From Nocardioides gansuensis (GTDB lineage Bacteria > Actinomycetota > Actinomycetes > Propionibacteriales > Nocardioidaceae), in the NCBI RefSeq assembly GCF_003076135.1, contig NZ_QDGZ01000003.1, positions 452,975 to 516,974 on the forward strand: a stretch of DNA of 64,000 bases, in the 5' to 3' direction. The translations under genes and the position numbers were made by a program. The notes under the pieces are model-generated. The model did not search any database and was not told where the DNA came from. It was given only the letters and a program-made list of their open reading frames with translations. Shown here piece by piece: positions 30,792-39,241 of this stretch. Position 1 is the first letter of the stretch. The number at the start of each line of letters is the position of its first letter.

Positions 30792-31576
30792 CGGCCGCCC
30801 TCCAGGCGGTCGAGGGGGGAGCCCACGTGTGGCGCGTGGTCGTGGGTGGTCTCGAACGGATGGTGGTGCCCGTGCACCGCGTCGAGCGACAGCGGGGCGC
30901 CGTCGTAGGCCACTCGGCCGTCGCGCATCACCACGGCCCGGTCGACGAGGGGCTCCATCGGGCCGAGCTCGTGCGCGACGAGCACGACGGTCGCGCCCCG
31001 CTCGGAGAGCGTGCGCAGGGCCCCGGCGAGGGCCTGCTGGTTGGGCAGGTCGACACCGGCCGTCGGCTCGTCGAGGAAGAACAGCTCGGGATCGCCGGCG
31101 AGGGCGCGCGCGATCAGCACCCGCTGCTGTTGGCCGCCGGACAGGGTCGAGACGCCCTCGTGCGCCCGGTCGGCGAGGCCGACGAGCTCGAGGGCGTCCT
31201 GCACGGCCCGCCGGTCCGCGCGGCTGGCGGGACGCAGGGGAGTGCGACGGGTGAGGCGGCCCGATGCCACCACCTCGCGGACACTCGCGGGCACCCCGCC
31301 CGCGGCCGTGGCGCGCTGCGGCACGAACCCGATGCGCGCGTGCTCCCTGAAGTCGTGCAGGGGGGTGCCGAAGAGGCGCACCCGCCCGCTGGTCAGGGGC
31401 CGGAGCCCGGTGAGGGCCCGCACCAGGGTCGACTTCCCCGAGCCGTTGGCGCCCAGGAGCGCGACGAACTCGCCCTCCCGGATCGTGACGTCGACGCCCC
31501 GGAGGACGGGCCGGCCGGCGATGGCGACCGTGACCCGGTCCGCCTCGACGACCGGCGTGCCGAGGACGTTCAACAT
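30788..31576 (-). CDS. znuC: Zinc ABC transporter ATPase (ZnuC)
   Basis: 262 residues. Walker A GANGSGKSTL, signature LSGGQQQRV, Walker B LFFLDEPTAG, H-loop VAHELG. The C-terminus adds a His-rich tail (HGHHHPFETTHDHAPH). It overlaps znuA by 7 bp and znuB by 4 bp. A manganese or iron system is possible by family, but Zur and His-rich partners favour zinc. Confidence 0.93.
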   Translation of the reverse strand: MLNVLGTPVVEADRVTVAIAGRPVLRGVDVTIREGEFVALLGANGSGKSTLVRALTGLRPLTSGRVRLFGTPLHDFREHARIGFVPQRATAAGGVPASVREVVASGRLTRRTPLRPASRADRRAVQDALELVGLADRAHEGVSTLSGGQQQRVLIARALAGDPELFFLDEPTAGVDLPNQQALAGALRTLSERGATVVLVAHELGPMEPLVDRAVVMRDGRVAYDGAPLSLDAVHGHHHPFETTHDHAPHVGSPLDRLEGGR

Positions 31577-32661
31577 CCGTTGGCCCGGCGAAGGGCCTCG
31601 AGGTTGGCCTGCATGAGGCCAAGGTAGTCCTGGTCGGCGGTCTCGTCGGAGAGACCCTCGATCGGGTCGAGCACGTCGGTCCTCACGCCCGTGTCCGCGG
31701 CCAGCGCCTCGGCCATGGCCGGGCTGGCGAGCCGCTCGGAGAAGACGGTGGTGATGCCCTCCTCGCGGATCAGGTCCTGCAGCTCGGCGATCACGGCGGG
31801 CGTGGGCTCGGCGTCGGGAGAGAGACCGGCGATCGGCTCCAGGTGCAGTCCGTACTTCGCGAGGTAGCCGAACGCGTCGTGGCTGACGACCACGAGGTCA
31901 CGCTCGCAGGACGCCAGGCCCTCGGCGTACGACGTGTCAAGCTGCTCGAGCTCCGTGCGCAGCTCGGCGGCGTTGGCCTCGAAGTCCGCGGCCCGCTCGG
32001 GATCGAGCTCGCCGAGCTTGGCGGCGACGGCGTCGGCCAGGTCGGCCATCAGCAGCGGGTCGTGCCAGAAGTGGGGGTCCAGGTCGCCGTGGTCGTGTGC
32101 GTCCTCCTCCTCGTCCGCGTGCGCCTCCTCGTCCGCGTGCTCGTCCGCGTGCGTGTCCTCCTCGCCGGCGTGCGCCTCCTCGTCCGCGTGCGCGTCCGCG
32201 TGCGTGTCCTCCTCGCCGGCGTGCGCCTCCTCGTCCGCGTGCGCGTCCTCCTCGTGGTGGTCCTCGCCCTCGTGCTCCGTGGCCGGGCGCAGCTCGACGA
32301 CGTCCTCGACGTCGAGGACGGCGCTGTCATCCAGACCCTCGACGGCATCGTCGACGGCGGGCTGGAAGCCGTGCTCGACCACGACCAGGTCGGCGTCCTC
32401 GAGGGCGGCCGTCTGGGCGATGCCCAGCTCGAGGTCGTGCGGCTCGCCGCCGGGCTGGGTGAGGTTGGTGACCTCGGTGCCGTCGCCCGCCACCCGCTCG
32501 GTGACCCACGCCAGCGGGTAGAACGACGCGACGACCTGCGGGGAAGACCCGGCGTCGGCGTTGCTGGTGCTGCCGCAGCCGGCAAGGATGAGGGCGGCGG
32601 CAGCGGTGCTGGCGAGGACGGCGCTGGAGAGGGCGCGGGCGCGGGTGACGGGCGATGGCAT
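31570..32661 (-). CDS. znuA: Zinc ABC transporter substrate-binding lipoprotein (ZnuA)
   Basis: 363 residues with lipobox ALILAGC. Cluster A-I fold with metal ligands in GGEPHDLEL, DPHFWHDP, VVSHDAFGYLAKYG and FSERLASP. Between the first and second ligand lies a His/Asp/Glu loop of about 60 residues made of three 17-residue repeats beginning HADEEAHA, much longer than in typical ZnuA; such loops bind extra zinc. First gene of znuA-znuC-znuB-zur. It has a palindromic operator at its start codon. Confidence 0.94.
   Translation of the reverse strand: MPSPVTRARALSSAVLASTAAAALILAGCGSTSNADAGSSPQVVASFYPLAWVTERVAGDGTEVTNLTQPGGEPHDLELGIAQTAALEDADLVVVEHGFQPAVDDAVEGLDDSAVLDVEDVVELRPATEHEGEDHHEEDAHADEEAHAGEEDTHADAHADEEAHAGEEDTHADEHADEEAHADEEEDAHDHGDLDPHFWHDPLLMADLADAVAAKLGELDPERAADFEANAAELRTELEQLDTSYAEGLASCERDLVVVSHDAFGYLAKYGLHLEPIAGLSPDAEPTPAVIAELQDLIREEGITTVFSERLASPAMAEALAADTGVRTDVLDPIEGLSDETADQDYLGLMQANLEALRRANGC
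32101..32255 (-). repeat. 51-bp in-frame minisatellite in znuA
   Basis: Three 51-bp units encode the His/Glu-rich metal loop (17 residues each). The first two units are nearly identical (for example GCGTGTCCTC recurs at 32151 and 32202), the third is diverged. Repeat copy number could vary between strains and change loop length without a frameshift. Confidence 0.85.
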
Positions 32662-32698
32662 GAGAACGATTCTCAGTCCGGTTGAGAACCGTTGTCAA
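32661..32698 (-). promoter_or_regulatory. znuA promoter with two Zur-like palindromes
   Basis: On the reverse strand: TTGACA (-35), 18-nt spacer, GAGAAT (-10), 7 nt, ATG. A perfect palindrome TGAGAA-CGA-TTCTCA (32661-32675) overlaps the -10 and the first base of the start codon, and a second, TTGAGAA-CCG-TTGTCAA (32682-32698, 6/7 arms), overlaps the -35. The sequences resemble actinobacterial Zur boxes (TGAnAA-N3-TTnTCA type). Binding would block the promoter and a leaderless start. Confidence 0.85.
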
Positions 32699-32723
32699 AT
32701 CCCCCGACCGGTAGCGTGGGACC

Positions 32724-33053
32724 GTGCTCGTCGTGACCCGCTTCCGGGCCCCCACCGCCGGAGTGGAGGCGGCGGCCACCCTGCGCGCAGGCCTGGAGAA
32801 GGCGCTCGAGGTGCTGGCGACCAAGCCCGGACACCTGGGCGGCGAGGTGGGGCGCAACGTCGACGAGCCCGACCTGTGGGTGCTGAGCACCCGGTGGCAG
32901 AACGTCGGCTCCTACCGCCGCGCGCTCTCGTCGTACGAGGGCAAGCTGCTCGTGCAGCCGCTGATGGTGCACGCGCTCGACGAGCCGAGCGCCTACGAGG
33001 TCGTCGAGCCCGGGACCGACCTCAACGTCGCTGATCCCCGCTCTATAGGCTGA
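32724..33053 (+). CDS. Antibiotic-biosynthesis-monooxygenase (ABM) domain protein
   Basis: 109 residues, GTG start with TAGCGT (32712-32717) 6 nt upstream. Ferredoxin-like small fold with VTRFRAPTAGV, LATKPGHLGGEVGRNVDEP and LWVLSTRWQNVGSYRRAL. ABM-fold proteins include cofactor-free monooxygenases and haem-degrading enzymes, but most single-domain members are uncharacterised. It sits between znuA (divergent) and glyS. Confidence 0.82.
   Translation: MLVVTRFRAPTAGVEAAATLRAGLEKALEVLATKPGHLGGEVGRNVDEPDLWVLSTRWQNVGSYRRALSSYEGKLLVQPLMVHALDEPSAYEVVEPGTDLNVADPRSIG
33045..33050 (+). promoter_or_regulatory. Possible glyS -10 (TAGGCT)
   Basis: TAGGCT at the 3' end of the ABM gene. If used, glyS mRNA has a leader of about 80 nt that contains the palindromic repeat at 33076-33118. 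Confidence 0.4.
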
Positions 33054-33075
33054 GCCGCGTCGCCGGCAGCCAGCC

Positions 33076-33118
33076 GGTGGTCTCGAGATGGTCGCTGCGC
33101 GACCTCCTCGACCAGCGA
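33076..33118 (+). repeat. REP-like palindromic repeat before glyS
   Basis: Begins GGTGGTCTCGAGATGGTCGC and ends CTCCTCGACCAGCGAA. TGGTC pairs with GACCA, and GGTCGC pairs with GCGACC around the loop TGC. Its ends match those of the tmsA insert at 15591. It lies 20 bp before the glyS ATG, within the presumed 5' UTR. Confidence 0.75.
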
Positions 33119-33137
33119 AGCGAAAGTGAGCTCCACC

Positions 33138-34538
33138 ATGGCCAAGGCCCCCGCCACGACCCTCGACAACGTGGTGTCCCTCGCCAAGCGGCGAGGCTTC
33201 GTCTACCCCTGCGGTGAGATCTACGGCGGCACGCGCTCCGCCTGGGACTACGGCCCGCTGGGCGTGGAGCTCAAGGAGAACATCAAGCGCCAGTGGTGGA
33301 AGGCGATGGTGACCGCCCGCGAGGACGTCGTGGGCCTGGACTCCTCCATCATCCTGCCGACCCGCACCTGGGAGGCCTCGGGCCACCTGGAGACGTTCAC
33401 CGACCCGCTGGTCGAGTGCCAGTCGTGCCACAAGCGCTTCCGCGAGGACCACCTGCAGGAGGACTACGCGACCAGGAAGGGCCTGGACAATCCGGACGAC
33501 GTCGACATCAACGAGTCGGTCGCCTGCCCCAACTGCGGCACCCGCAACGCGTGGACGCCGCCTCGCAACTTCCAGATGATGCTCAAGACCTACCTCGGCG
33601 TGATCGAGGACGAGTCGGGCCTGCACTACCTGCGTCCCGAGACGGCGCAGGGCATCTTCCTGAACTTCCAGAACGTCGTGACGAGCAGCCGCAAGAAGCC
33701 GCCGTTCGGCATCGCCCAGATGGGCAAGAGCTTCCGCAACGAGATCACGCCCGGCAACTTCATCTTCCGCACGCGCGAGTTCGAGCAGATGGAGATGGAG
33801 TACTTCGTCAAGCCCGGCGAGGACGAGGAGCTGCACCAGTACTGGATCGACGAGCGCACCCGCTGGTACACCGACCTCGGCATCAACCCGGACAACCTGC
33901 GCCACTACGAGCACCCGAAGGAGAAGCTCAGCCACTACTCGAAGCGCACCGTCGACATCGAGTACCGCTTCGGCTTCTCCGGCCGTGACTTCGAGGAGCT
34001 CGAGGGCGTCGCCAACCGAACCGACTTCGACCTGAGCCAGCACTCGAAGTTCTCCGGCCAGGACCTCTCCTACTTCGACCAGGCCGCGGGCGAGCGCTAC
34101 ATGCCCTACGTCATCGAGCCCGCCGCCGGCCTGACCCGCAGCCTGATGGCCTTCCTCGTCGACGGGTACGCCGAGGACGAGGCGCCCAACACCAAGGGCG
34201 GCGTCGACAAGCGGACCGTGCTGCGCCTCGACCCGCGCCTGGCACCGGTCAAGGTGGCGGTCCTTCCGCTGTCGCGCAACGCCGACCTGTCGCCCAAGGC
34301 CCGCGACCTCGCCGCGGAGCTGCGCCGCAACTGGAACGTCGAGTTCGACGACTCCGGTGCCATCGGCCGCCGCTACCGCCGCCAGGACGAGATCGGCACG
34401 CCCTACTGCGTGACCGTCGACTTCGAGACCCTCGATGACAACGCGGTCACCGTGCGCGAGCGTGACTCGATGAGCCAGGAGCGGATCAGCCTCGAGGGCA
34501 TCACGCGCTGGTTCGCGGAGCGGCTCATCGGCTGCTGA
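33138..34538 (+). CDS. glyS: Glycyl-tRNA synthetase (class II, dimeric type)
   Basis: 466 residues from the ATG at 33138 (GTG at 33126 would add four residues). Class II motifs: motif 1 region [12 protein letters not shown], motif 2 [25 protein letters not shown] in two blocks, motif 3 [11 protein letters not shown] Cys-rich insertion CQSCHKRF ... CPNCG suggests a zinc site, as in related bacterial-eukaryotic type enzymes. In actinobacteria it typically follows the zinc-uptake operon, as here. Confidence 0.97.
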   Translation: MAKAPATTLDNVVSLAKRRGFVYPCGEIYGGTRSAWDYGPLGVELKENIKRQWWKAMVTAREDVVGLDSSIILPTRTWEASGHLETFTDPLVECQSCHKRFREDHLQEDYATRKGLDNPDDVDINESVACPNCGTRNAWTPPRNFQMMLKTYLGVIEDESGLHYLRPETAQGIFLNFQNVVTSSRKKPPFGIAQMGKSFRNEITPGNFIFRTREFEQMEMEYFVKPGEDEELHQYWIDERTRWYTDLGINPDNLRHYEHPKEKLSHYSKRTVDIEYRFGFSGRDFEELEGVANRTDFDLSQHSKFSGQDLSYFDQAAGERYMPYVIEPAAGLTRSLMAFLVDGYAEDEAPNTKGGVDKRTVLRLDPRLAPVKVAVLPLSRNADLSPKARDLAAELRRNWNVEFDDSGAIGRRYRRQDEIGTPYCVTVDFETLDDNAVTVRERDSMSQERISLEGITRWFAERLIGC

Positions 34539-34564
34539 GGCACGGCGCAGGCACAATGCCTCCC

Positions 34565-35230
34565 ATGCAGCGTGCCTCACTCCTCGCGTCCGCCCTGGTC
34601 CTGACCCTCGCCGCCTGCGGCGGGGGCGAGGAGCCCGCCGAGAGCGACGCGTCCGGCACTCCCTCTGCGACCGCCACCGAGCCGGCCGCCGCTGACGAGG
34701 CGGGCTACCCCGTGGGCACCGAGGGCCTGGAGCTCACCGAGCCGGGCACCACGCTGGACCTGGGAGAGCGGGCGACCGTCGCCTGGCAGGTCGGCGGCGG
34801 TGAGGTCGGCGTCGCGGAGCTGCGGGTGGACCGGGTCCGCGAGGTCACGCTCGAGGAGCTCGAGGGCTGGGTGGCCGACGGCTCGATGAAGGAGTCGCGC
34901 CCCTACTTCGTCGATGTCACCGTGGAGAACGCCGGGGAGACCGACCTCGGTGGCCAGGAGGTGCCCGTGCTCCTGATGGACAGCAACGGCGTCCTCGGCC
35001 CGCCGTGGTCCTTCGGCGGCCAGTTCAGGCCGTGCAACAGCGGGCCGCTGCCCGGGTCCTTCGAGCCTGGGGAGAAGAAGGCGCTCTGCCTGGTCTACCT
35101 CGCCCCGCAGGGAGCCAGCATCGACGCGATGGCGTTTGCGCCGGTCGACGGCTTCGAGCCGATCCGGTGGACCGGTGACGTGCAGACGCCCGCCGACGAG
35201 AAGAAGCCCAGGGGCAGGAAGCAGCGCTGA
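34565..35230 (+). CDS. Secreted lipoprotein of unknown function
   Basis: 221 residues from the ATG at 34565 (ATG at 34556 also in frame); CACAAT (34552-34557) is 7 nt upstream. Lipobox ALVLTLAAC; then an acidic/Ala/Thr linker and a beta-rich domain (RPYFVDVTVENAGETDLGG, PGEKKALCLVYLAPQG) resembling DUF4352-like immunoglobulin folds. The C-terminus is basic (KKPRGRKQR). Function not recognised. Confidence 0.78.
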   Translation: MQRASLLASALVLTLAACGGGEEPAESDASGTPSATATEPAAADEAGYPVGTEGLELTEPGTTLDLGERATVAWQVGGGEVGVAELRVDRVREVTLEELEGWVADGSMKESRPYFVDVTVENAGETDLGGQEVPVLLMDSNGVLGPPWSFGGQFRPCNSGPLPGSFEPGEKKALCLVYLAPQGASIDAMAFAPVDGFEPIRWTGDVQTPADEKKPRGRKQR

Positions 35231-35269
35231 GTTTGGGCTGGCCGCCCTGCTCCGCCGACAATGGGGCGC

Positions 35270-36448
35270 ATGTCCGCCCTGCCCACCGAGCTCGTCCTCG
35301 GCTCCGTCCGCGTCGACACCCCCGTGGTGCTCGCGCCGATGGCGGGCATCACCAACGCGGCCTACCGGCGGCTTTGCGCTGAGCAAGGGGCCGGCCTCTA
35401 CGTCTGCGAGATGATCACGAGCCGGGGCCTGGTCGAGGGCGACGAGACCACGAAGAAGATGCTGGTCTTCGACGAGCTGGAGTCGATCCGCTCGGTCCAG
35501 CTCTACGGCACCGACCCGGTCTACGTGGGCAAGGCCGTGGAGATCCTCTGCGGTGAGTACGGCGTGGCGCACGTCGACCTCAACTTCGGCTGCCCGGTCC
35601 CCAAGGTGACCCGGAAGGGCGGCGGCGGGGCACTGCCCTGGAAGCGTGGCCTGCTGGCCGAGATCCTCATCTCCGCGGTGGCCGCGGCGTCGGCGTACGA
35701 CGTGCCCGTCACGATGAAGACCCGCAAGGGCCTCGACGACGACCACCTCACCTACCTCGACGCCGGCCGGATCGCCCAGGAGACCGGCACGGCGGCGATC
35801 GCGCTGCACGGGCGGACCGTCGAGCAGGCCTACTCCGGCCAGGCCGACTGGGACGCCATCGGCGAGCTGGTCGCCGCCGTCGACATCCCGGTGCTCGGCA
35901 ACGGTGACATCTGGGAGGCCTCCGACGCCGTGCGGATGGTGGAGCAGACCGGCGCCGCGGGCGTCGTGGTCGGCCGTGGCTGCCTGGGTCGGCCGTGGCT
36001 GTTCCGCGACCTCGCCGCGGCGTTCGCCACGCCGGGAGGTCGCTCTCGACTCGGCTCGATCCAGGGAGCGGAGTCGAGACCCGTCCTGCCCAACCTCGGC
36101 GAGGTCCGCACCATGATGCGCCGGCACGCCGAGCTGCTCAGCGAGCACATGGGGGAGGAGCGGGGCTGCAAGGAGTTCCGCAAGCACGTCACCTGGTACC
36201 TCAAGGGCTTCCCCGCCGGCGGCGAGCTGCGGCGGGCGCTGGCGCTCGTCGACTCCCTCGCCACGCTCGACAGGCTGCTCGACGAGCTCGACCCCGAGGC
36301 ACCCTTCCCGGTCGGCGAGCTGGGTGCGCCGCGCGGTCGTCAGGGGTCCCCGCGCAAGCGGGTCGTGCTGCCGGAGGGGTGGCTCGACGACGCCGACGGC
36401 AGCGGCTGGCACGTGCAGGAAGACGCACACGAGGTCACGGGCGGATAA
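35270..36448 (+). CDS. dus: tRNA-dihydrouridine synthase (DusB type)
   Basis: 392 residues from the ATG at 35270; GACAAT (35257-35262) lies 7 nt upstream. FMN TIM barrel: VVLAPMAGITNAAYR, LNFGCPVPKVTRKGGG (catalytic Cys), KTRKGLDD, ALHGRTVEQAYSG, GNGDIWEA, VVGRGCLGRPW. The enzyme reduces uridines in tRNA D-loops. A palindromic repeat adds about 15 residues (GGRSRLGSIQGAESR) in a surface region at 36038-36081 while keeping the frame. Confidence 0.94.
   Translation: MSALPTELVLGSVRVDTPVVLAPMAGITNAAYRRLCAEQGAGLYVCEMITSRGLVEGDETTKKMLVFDELESIRSVQLYGTDPVYVGKAVEILCGEYGVAHVDLNFGCPVPKVTRKGGGGALPWKRGLLAEILISAVAAASAYDVPVTMKTRKGLDDDHLTYLDAGRIAQETGTAAIALHGRTVEQAYSGQADWDAIGELVAAVDIPVLGNGDIWEASDAVRMVEQTGAAGVVVGRGCLGRPWLFRDLAAAFATPGGRSRLGSIQGAESRPVLPNLGEVRTMMRRHAELLSEHMGEERGCKEFRKHVTWYLKGFPAGGELRRALALVDSLATLDRLLDELDPEAPFPVGELGAPRGRQGSPRKRVVLPEGWLDDADGSGWHVQEDAHEVTGG
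36038..36081 (+). repeat. REP-like palindromic repeat inserted in dus
   Basis: TCTCGACTCGGCTC (36044-36057) pairs with GAGCGGAGTCGAGA (36066-36079) with one mismatch and an 8-nt loop. It replaces what should be a short FATPG-to-PVLPNLGEVR junction. Shares the TCTCGA/TCGAGA ends with the repeats at 15591 and 33076, though the middle differs. Confidence 0.7.
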
Positions 36449-36618
36449 CGGTTCGGACAACACTCGGTGACGGGGAACACGTGCGATGGTGACGCCCCGG
36501 ATGCGGACTTGCCCGCGTGGCTGTGCTTGACTCATGCCTCGTGTGAGCGCCTGGCACCCCGAGATGCACCACCGCCGGCGCGCCACGACCCTGCACGCAA
36601 CAGCAAAGGATCAGCGCT

Positions 36619-37581
36619 GTGGCCCAGCATCGCCACAAGCGGGACGCCAATGCCCGCCGTACGACCCCCCACGACCAACCCCCCGTCCGCAAGTCCCGAA
36701 TCCCCCAGCTCGCCGGCTCCCTCGCAGTCCTTGCGACCGTCGGTGCCGTCAGCCTCGGCGTGGTGACTTCGGCCCCCGAGATCGGCGAGCAGTCCGACCT
36801 GTTGGCGTCCTCCGCCACCGGCTCCGTCTCCAACGCGCTCTCCACGGACAGCCTTCGCCGCGAGACCACCGTCTCCCGCTCCCAGTCCCGCGCCCTCGGC
36901 CGCCAGTCCGAGCGTGCCCTCGACCGCTACCAGGCCATGCTGGCCGCGAAGCGCGAGCGCGCCGAGGCCAGGCGGGAGGCCGAGCGGGAGGCGGCCGCGA
37001 CCGAGCGCGCGGTGAGGAACGCGGACACCAGGCTCTGGACCACCGAGGACCTCAACCTCTGGACCGCCCCGGATGGCGGCCGGCAGGTCGGCACCCTCGA
37101 CGCGATCGAGAAGGTGCTGGTCACCGGCCGCAAGGCCGGCGGTCGCGTCGAGCTCGTCGTGGGCGGCGAGTCGCGCTGGGTGTCCGCGGGCTACCTGTCC
37201 GACGAGAAGCCCGACCCGGGCCCGACGCTGGGCGGCTCCTGCACCAACGGCACCTCGGTGCCGAGCGGCGTCCACCAGGGCATCGTGCTGGTCCACCAGG
37301 CCGTCTGCGCCAACTTCCCGAGCATCACCTCCTACGGCACCTTCCGCGGTGACGGTGAGCACGCGGAGGGCCGTGCCGTCGACATCATGGTGAGCGGCTC
37401 GCTGGGCTGGGAGGTCGCCGAGTTCCTGCGCGCCAACTACGCCGCGCTCGACATCGAATACCTGATCTACAGCCAGCGCATCTGGTCCGTGGAGCGTGGG
37501 GGCGAGGGCTGGCGGGGCATGTCCGACCGCGGCTCGATCACCGCCAACCACTACGACCACGTGCACGTCACGGTCTACTGA
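36619..37581 (+). CDS. Secreted or membrane-anchored coiled-coil protein with ARB_07466-like C-terminal domain
   Basis: 320 residues, GTG start with AAAGGA 8 nt upstream. A basic N-terminus is followed by one hydrophobic segment (LAGSLAVLATVGAVSLGVV), an Arg/Glu/Ala-rich coiled coil (about residues 95-135), an SH3-like part (TRLWTTEDLNLWTAPDGG), and a C-terminal domain (SYGTFRGDGEHAEGRAVDIMV, HYDHVHVTVY) with His/Asp residues like D,D/D,L-carboxypeptidase folds. It probably acts at the cell wall. The 170-bp upstream region holds no ORF; no riboswitch could be confirmed there. Confidence 0.78.
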   Translation: MAQHRHKRDANARRTTPHDQPPVRKSRIPQLAGSLAVLATVGAVSLGVVTSAPEIGEQSDLLASSATGSVSNALSTDSLRRETTVSRSQSRALGRQSERALDRYQAMLAAKRERAEARREAEREAAATERAVRNADTRLWTTEDLNLWTAPDGGRQVGTLDAIEKVLVTGRKAGGRVELVVGGESRWVSAGYLSDEKPDPGPTLGGSCTNGTSVPSGVHQGIVLVHQAVCANFPSITSYGTFRGDGEHAEGRAVDIMVSGSLGWEVAEFLRANYAALDIEYLIYSQRIWSVERGGEGWRGMSDRGSITANHYDHVHVTVY

Positions 37582-37613
37582 CCGTCGGTCCCGACGGCTA
37601 GGGTCGTCGCGCC

Positions 37614-38894
37614 ATGCTCATCGACGACCTCTACGACGACGCCGCGCGCGAGCGCATCGTCGCCGAGCCGCCGAAGCGCGTGGACGCCCCGGTCCGCACG
37701 CCCTTCGAGCGCGACCGGGCGCGGGTCGTGCACGCGGCGTCGTCGCGCAGGCTGGCGGCCAAGACCCAGGTCGTCGGGCCGCAGACCGACGACTTCGTGC
37801 GCAACCGGCTGACCCACAGCCTCGAGGTCGCGCAGGTCGCCCGTGACCTGGCCCGGGCGCTCGGCTGTCATCCCGACATCGCCGAGACCGCGGCCCTGGC
37901 CCACGACCTCGGCCACCCGCCCTTCGGCCACAACGGCGAACGCGCGCTCGCCGAGCTGAGCCAGGGGATCGGCGGCTTCGAGGGCAACGCCCAGACGCTG
38001 CGGCTGCTGACCCGGCTCGAGGCCAAGACCTTCGGCCCCGACGGCCGCTCCGCCGGGCTCAACCTCACCCGGGCCACCCTCGACGCCTGCACGAAATACC
38101 CCTGGCCCCGCGCCGAGGCGCCCGACCCCGGGGGAGTCCACGCCGACGGCACGCCCCGCCACGTCGTGAAGTTCGGCGTCTATGACGACGACCTGCCGGT
38201 CTTCGAGTGGCTGCGCCGCGGCGTCGAGGGCGACCGGCGATGCCTCGAGGCACAGGTGATGGACCTCGCCGACGACGTGGCCTACTCCGTGCACGACGTC
38301 GAGGACGGCATCGTCGCCGGCCGGCTCGACCTGACCCGGCTCGACCTCGACGCCCTCTGGGAGACCGTGCGGGCCTGGCACTTCCCCGACCTCGACGACG
38401 CCGAGCTCGAGTCCGCCCTCGAAGGGATGCGCCGCCAGGCCTCCTGGCCGCGCACGGCGTACGACGGCAGCAGGCGCAGCCTCGGCGCGATCAAGAACCT
38501 CACGAGCGACCTGATCGGCAGGTTCTGCGGCAGCGTGCAGGCGGCCACCTTCGCGGCCGCGGACGAGCCGCTGGTGCGGCACCGCGCCGACCTCGTCGTG
38601 CCCCGGGAGACGGAGCTGGAGATCGGCATCCTCAAGGGCATCGCGGCCCACTACGTCATGCAGGCCGAGGACCGGGTGGCGCTGATGGCACGGCAGCGTG
38701 AGCTGATGTCCGAGCTGGTCGAGGCGACGTGGGCGCGTGGTCCGGAGTCGCTCGACCGACCCTTCGCCGACGACTGGGCGGCGGCGGACGACGACGTCGC
38801 CCGCCGCCGCGTGGTCATGGACCAGGTGGCGTCGTTGACGGACGCGTCGGCGGTGGCTCGGCACCGGACGCTGACGCAGCGGGTCCCGACGTAG
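37614..38894 (+). CDS. dgt: Deoxyguanosinetriphosphate triphosphohydrolase-like protein
   Basis: 426 residues. HD-domain metal site: NRLTHSLEVAQVARDLA (H), ALAHDLGHPPFGHNGE (HD), then DLADDVAYSVHDVEDG (D). Family members hydrolyse dNTPs to nucleoside and triphosphate, trimming dNTP pools. TAGGGT (37599-37604) lies 9 nt before the ATG. Gene order dus-dgt-dnaG is conserved. The last 80 bp overlap the convergent gene at 38815. Confidence 0.93.
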   Translation: MLIDDLYDDAARERIVAEPPKRVDAPVRTPFERDRARVVHAASSRRLAAKTQVVGPQTDDFVRNRLTHSLEVAQVARDLARALGCHPDIAETAALAHDLGHPPFGHNGERALAELSQGIGGFEGNAQTLRLLTRLEAKTFGPDGRSAGLNLTRATLDACTKYPWPRAEAPDPGGVHADGTPRHVVKFGVYDDDLPVFEWLRRGVEGDRRCLEAQVMDLADDVAYSVHDVEDGIVAGRLDLTRLDLDALWETVRAWHFPDLDDAELESALEGMRRQASWPRTAYDGSRRSLGAIKNLTSDLIGRFCGSVQAATFAAADEPLVRHRADLVVPRETELEIGILKGIAAHYVMQAEDRVALMARQRELMSELVEATWARGPESLDRPFADDWAAADDDVARRRVVMDQVASLTDASAVARHRTLTQRVPT

Positions 38895-39144
38895 GCGGAG
38901 CCGACGTCGCCGACGAGGCCGACATCCCCGACGAGGAAGTCCCCGACGAGGTGAGCCGCTCCTTCATCGCGGGCGGTGCCTTCTCCTTGGCAAGGTCGAC
39001 GGCCTGGTGCGCCTTCTCCTGCACGCGCGGGTCGTCCTTGACCTTCTCGGCCGCCCGCTTGAGCTGCTCGTAGCGCTCGCGTCCGGCGCGGGAGCCGAGG
39101 ACGTAGCCGACAGCCCCGGCTGCCAGGGCCAAGAGCTTCTTCAT
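38815..39144 (-). CDS. Small YtxH-like membrane-associated protein
   Basis: 109 residues from the ATG at 39144, with AGGAGGAA upstream. One N-terminal hydrophobic stretch (KKLLALAAGAVGYVLGSRAG), a basic/coiled segment (REQYEQLKRA-like), and a Ser/Thr/Pro/Ala-rich disordered tail. Similar proteins are widespread in actinobacteria and of unknown function. The 3' end overlaps dgt by 80 bp antisense. Confidence 0.72.
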   Translation of the reverse strand: MKKLLALAAGAVGYVLGSRAGRERYEQLKRAAEKVKDDPRVQEKAHQAVDLAKEKAPPAMKERLTSSGTSSSGMSASSATSAPPTSGPAASASGAEPPPTRPSTTPPGP

Positions 39145-39241
39145 GGATTCCTCCTGGGGGTCGTGGCCCGCCCGGTACCCACAGCAGCGGGTGTGGAAGC
39201 GCCCGCCCCGGGTGTGGGTGCGCGGCCGTAGACTCCGCCCC

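Noticed and set aside
36449..36618. Possible c-di-AMP riboswitch before the secreted cell-wall-type gene
   Set aside because: The context would fit, but the conserved sequence blocks and pairing of that riboswitch could not be found in this 170-bp region.
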